Assembly (NCBI GenBank): GCA_009801015.1
Contig: VHZZ01004510.1
Coordinates: 32,542 to 96,541, forward strand
Direction of reading: 5' to 3'
Source: Silene noctiflora
Taxonomy: Eukaryota > Streptophyta > Magnoliopsida > Caryophyllales > Caryophyllaceae
Length of the DNA stretch: 64,000 bases
Shown here: positions 60,345 through 64,000 of the stretch, piece by piece
How the letters are laid out: the number at the start of each line of letters is the position of its first letter
How positions within the stretch are numbered: the first letter of the stretch is position 1
Program-made: the position numbers and the translations under genes
Notes under the pieces: model-generated
What the model was told of the DNA's origin: nothing
Databases searched by the model: none
Seen by the model: only the letters and a program-made list of their open reading frames with translations

Positions 60345-62525
60345 GAATTTGCTTTATCTGACTTAAACTTTGCCGAAAAGAGATGAACCCTGGTTGAAGC
60401 ATTACCACAAGGGTAAAGTAAAAGCCGGCTTTTTTTCTTTCTCTCTCTTTACTTGTATAATAGGTTCATTAGGACAGTTAGCCTCATCTTTAGTAGAATA
60501 AAAGAAAAGATCAAGGTAAAGGGCCCACTCTCATTCGTGCCATTCTTACTTACTCTGCTCGGGATAATTTTTCTATGCCTGCGTAGGTGTAGAATCAGAA
60601 GAAAGAGTATGATTCCTGTTATTCTTTTTAGAAGCACTCTGTGAATGCAAACCCCTTCATTTACATTTACACCCTAAAATTTTTTGATATTTTTATTGGC
60701 AAAGCATAAGCATTAAATATAAAGAGGCAAGGTACCGTTTGAAGGAACTGCTTTCTCCAGCTTTGGTTCTTTCTCGTGATCAACATCAGCTTGATGAGAT
60801 GTATGTAAATTAACTCTAGGAAGAAAGCTAGGCTATAAATATAGCTATCAAGTTCATCTCCTTCTGTGATTCCTTCTTTCCTTTTATTTTATTAGATTAC
60901 AATCTTTTTTAAATTCTCAAATTCTTTTCTTTCTATCTAAAATCAAAATGAAAAATTATTTCTTTGATCCCACTCTGTCTTTTACCCTTTAGTTTTCTTT
61001 CTCTCTCTTTGGCTTTTCTTTTGTAAGAATTTGTTTAGAAAGCGGGGAAGAAGGGCAAACTAACTAAAAAGAAGAATATAGAATGACCCGGCCCAATCTC
61101 AATCTTAGCAGAATGAATTCTTTATCAGAAAGAAGGGGGTGACTTGGGCTCTTTTCCTCTGTTCAAAAGACTTGGCCTGTGTATTAGATCTCCTCTTCCA
61201 ATTCCTTATACAATCCAGAAGGGTAGAGTTCGACTCTAATCGCTAAGTTAAGTGGGCCGGCCCTCTTGATCTTGATACGATGAGACAAAAAGGATCCTAT
61301 AAGAGATAGCCGCGTAACCACAGAAGTCTTCTAATGCAGAGAAGAATTATATGGTAGTAGACGTTCATCATCAACGTAAAACAGAAAGTCAAGCAAGCCT
61401 ACAATAAGAATATTTGATATGATACCCTCGAATAATAGAGTTTTACTTACTGACATATGCACAGATTATAAGATACAGCTCTATCCCTGGATGCGCCAGT
61501 CAAAGTAAGGGTTGTTGGCGAGTGTAAGAGACGTTGTGAGTGAAAGAAGCGGTCAGTATATAGATGCAACCTAGATACCGATACACCGCACGTGGTTCTC
61601 GGTTCTCCGATCGGGGAAATATTAAAGAGTAGATAGCCCTCCCTGTTCTAACGAGTAAACCCCCCCATTTCGCTGCGACCCCAGCTCTTGTAATATGATT
61701 GAAAAAAAGAAAAAGCTTTCTATTGATTGTCACCATCAAATGACGCTTTATACGTGTTTTGAATCAGCTTCTAAAAGATCTTCGATCTCCTGTTATAGAC
61801 GTTTGGAAGCGTTTTCTCCTATCATGAGCTACGAAGTTTAGTCACTGGTGTAATACTTGGGAAAAATTTGTTGGATTTAGTATTACAGTTTGCGCTCCTT
61901 TTTAAGTTTCCAATCGTGGCTTGTCGTGATTGGCTTCCTCGCCACTCATGCTTATCTCTTTCTACTGGTCTAACCGGGTCCTTCCTACATGATTGGTTTG
62001 ACGAAGTCAAGTGCTTGATCGCAGTGTTATTCTTGGCACAAATCCTTGTTAACGGGTGAAGTCTTTCTTTAATTGCAACGGCTTTTGTTAAATAAGAGTG
62101 GAATGCAGCGTCTATAGTAGACGCGGTTCCTAGGTTCTACGATTGAAAGTCTAAGCATAAAAGTAAAGTAAGACACTTGGGTTAGCTACATTCTGTTTTA
62201 ATTTAATCTTTCGTGCATCTGATTTGAGAGAACAGATAGCATGTGACTCATATATAGAATGCTTAGATTATAGAATGTTTAGATTCGGAAAAGTCTCATT
62301 AGTGGTCTCAAAAAGAGCTTAATCCCAGGGCAACGGCGTTTCATCAAGCATGGAATAAAGAAAGAAAACTAGACAATTGAATGGCTATTTGTGAGCAACT
62401 TTGTTAATCTGCTCTTGACACGGGTTTCGCCACCTTTAAAGAGAAAACTAAAGCCACCTTCCTTTGCTTTTACTTTTTGTAGATTTTAGAGAAGTAGGGT
62501 CAATTTTTATTTGAGATTCCCATCG
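60345..62525. other. gene-free intergenic DNA
   Basis: No recognisable gene. The 12-base palindrome AAAGCCGGCTTT at 60421-60432 is followed by a T/C run. Overlapping frames 60449-60637 (minus) and 60453-60644 (plus) are both open and unassigned. The 17 bases at 62511-62527 are an exact copy of 24027-24043. Confidence 0.55.
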
Positions 62526-62888
62526 CTACGCCAACAACATCCCTTTCTTATTCAAATACGGATGCGGATAGGGGCGAACGAGGCGGGTGAACATATCATA
62601 GGAGCAGAAAGTAGAACATAGATTCTGAAATTGACTTAACCAGTGCGAGAAGGGAAGCTTCTTTGATGACCGATTGCTACGACATGGCAGTGGTTGAAGA
62701 GTCCATTGGCTGATAGATAGCATGCAATCTGTCCCACGTATGCGCTTTATTTGAAAGCTTGCATGCCTCTTCCGATGTAACGGGAGAATGATGCACTTAA
62801 GCGATAAAAATCTATGAATTTTCCAGTTGTTAGCGAAACGAAGCACATGAAATGACTTTCTCAAATTAGCAGCATCTTGCCCATGCAT
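62526..62888 (-). CDS. unassigned 120-residue reading frame
   Basis: The longest frame with an ATG start (62888). It is rich in His, Arg, Ser and Cys, with no clear membrane segment or domain (RKSFHVLRFANNWKIHRFLS near the start). The 16 bases at 62817-62832 recur exactly at 34833-34848, and 62511-62527, overlapping its 3' end, recurs at 24027-24043, so at least part of the frame lies in a mosaic of repeats. No mitochondrial protein is recognised. It may be a chance frame. Confidence 0.15.
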   Translation of the reverse strand: MHGQDAANLRKSFHVLRFANNWKIHRFLSLKCIILPLHRKRHASFQIKRIRGTDCMLSISQWTLQPLPCRSNRSSKKLPFSHWLSQFQNLCSTFCSYDMFTRLVRPYPHPYLNKKGMLLA

Positions 62889-63653
62889 TTGTCGATCTTA
62901 CTTTCTTACTCTGTCGCAAACACAAAGAAGTAGTACCAATGTACTCGCAGAGGGGATTTTCTTAGTGAAGCGCATCCTGATCTTGCGAAAAGAAAGTCCT
63001 TGCCGTTGATAACGGATGGGTGGATTTACCGTTAGAGATATCCCCTACCTTAAGACTCTATCTGCCTAAAGCTAATGCTAAATCAATTTAACACGAAACC
63101 TAGTTTATAACAAGGAGTTTTATCTACGGCTAAAGAGAATAAAATACGTCCAGGAGAAGGGAGAGGAGAACCCTCTTCTTTTATTTCTTTTATACAGCTA
63201 GTGACTTTGGAGGAGCCATACACCCAATCCTGTTATGCATTCCGGCGGTTAAGGATTGATCGTTAAAAGTACTAGGGGGATTAAGACATTTACTTAGTTC
63301 ACCCGAAGGGGAAGCCAGTCCCATCCACTCAAGAGGTAGAATTTTTTATAGGTATTCGGGCTGAAATCATATCAGAATCTGAAGCCTCCGCCTGTGCATT
63401 TGAGTCTAATCTTCCCAAAGATGCATTCTATAATAAGAAAGCGTTTCAAGCAAGCGAAATGAAAGGAAGAAGGTCATGCCACGAGCAAAAAGAAGGACCG
63501 ATCGATCCTAAGCCGAGTTAATGAGAATGCTGACTTACACAAGAAAGAATTTCCCTAGGTGATTGTGGAACAAAGATAGGCGCTTTGTCTGCCCCCTTTC
63601 TACTATATTTATATTGAAAAGAAGCCTTATTTCTCTTATTCTATAACTACGCT
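62889..63653. other. gene-free intergenic DNA
   Basis: Nothing recognised. Confidence 0.6.
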
Positions 63654-63806
63654 GTTACGGGGTAAGGGTAACTTTTGTGATTGAGCGTCTGCTTTTTTTT
63701 TCTTCATAACTTTCTGAAAAGACATATTCTACGTGAATCTTAGTCTTTCTATATCTTATGATAAAGTCTTATTAGAAGAACGGGATCATTGCCCTCTTGT
63801 AGTCAA
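63654..63806. repeat. dispersed repeat copy B (partner 29480-29760)
   Basis: Shorter diverged copy of the segment at 29480-29760, same orientation. It keeps the ordered blocks TGTTACGGGG, GTGATTGAGCG, TTCATAACTTTCTGAAAA, GAATCTTAGTC and AACGGGATCATTGCCC. About 115 bases present in copy A are missing, and a T-run has expanded at about 63692-63700. Confidence 0.65.
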
Positions 63807-64000
63807 GCAAATAGCCTACCTTCCTTTTTGAGAAAGCCAAGTGAAATTAGCTCTGTCCGGACGTTCGAGCTAAATATTCTAATAATGAGAAAAGCGCCCC
63901 TTCTTCGGATTTTCTCGTGGAGTGCCGTACCCCGGCTGGCTTGCTTACCGGCTTACTAAGCATCCATTCTGCCTCATTCTATCATAAAAGCACTGAAGTC
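63807..64000. other. gene-free end of window
   Basis: Nothing recognised. Confidence 0.5.

Noticed and set aside
60421-60440. AAAGCCGGCTTT followed by T/C run as a rho-independent terminator
   Set aside because: The six-base arms leave no loop, no gene precedes it, and plant mitochondria do not use bacterial-type terminators in a predictable way.

Overview
This window looks like gene-free intergenic DNA from a large, expanded land-plant mitochondrial genome. Three observations point that way. First, 39031-39054 on the minus strand matches the 5' terminus of a bacterial-type small-subunit rRNA, in the version I associate with plant mitochondrial rrn18. Second, there is a degenerate plant-type Ty3/gypsy retrotransposon relic at about 46.1-46.7 kb. 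Third, the overall texture is typical: moderate AT content, many short imperfect dispersed repeats, and very short reading frames on both strands. I found no intact tRNA, rRNA, respiratory-chain, ribosomal-protein or cytochrome c maturation gene, no group II intron domain V, no recognisable plastid gene and no CRISPR array. I cannot name the species. Repeat-rich angiosperm mitogenomes (Silene, cucurbits) and very large conifer mitogenomes are both possible.

Layout. 1-24 kb is intergenic DNA with a 21-bp inverted repeat pair (2473/3435), a stable hairpin (3202-3230), a diverged direct repeat (6039/12907), an Ala/Glu-rich coding-like remnant (7.0-7.1 kb) and a 134-codon minus-strand stretch broken by one stop (11674-12075). 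24-39 kb holds another coding-like remnant (23998-24186), copy A of a diverged dispersed repeat (29480-29760), a 16-bp perfect inverted repeat (32607-32697), some unassigned reading frames, and the rrn18 fragment. 39-50 kb holds a 16-base C run, further coding-like remnants, and retrotransposon debris: a PR-RT linker/RT start relic at 46.1-46.7 kb, a possible protease remnant at 48.4 kb and a possible gag remnant at 49.0-49.2 kb. 50-64 kb holds more remnants (52.7, 53.4-53.9, 55.8 and 60.1 kb) and copy B of the dispersed repeat (63654-63806).

No set of genes works together here. The most unusual signal is a scattered group of short Ala/Asp/Glu-rich coding-like remnants on both strands. Some share nucleotide words; the 44.3 and 55.9 kb copies match at 21 of 24 bases, with two of the three differences at third codon positions of one frame. 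They could be debris of one former coding sequence spread by recombination, or low-complexity noise. I cannot decide without alignment searches.
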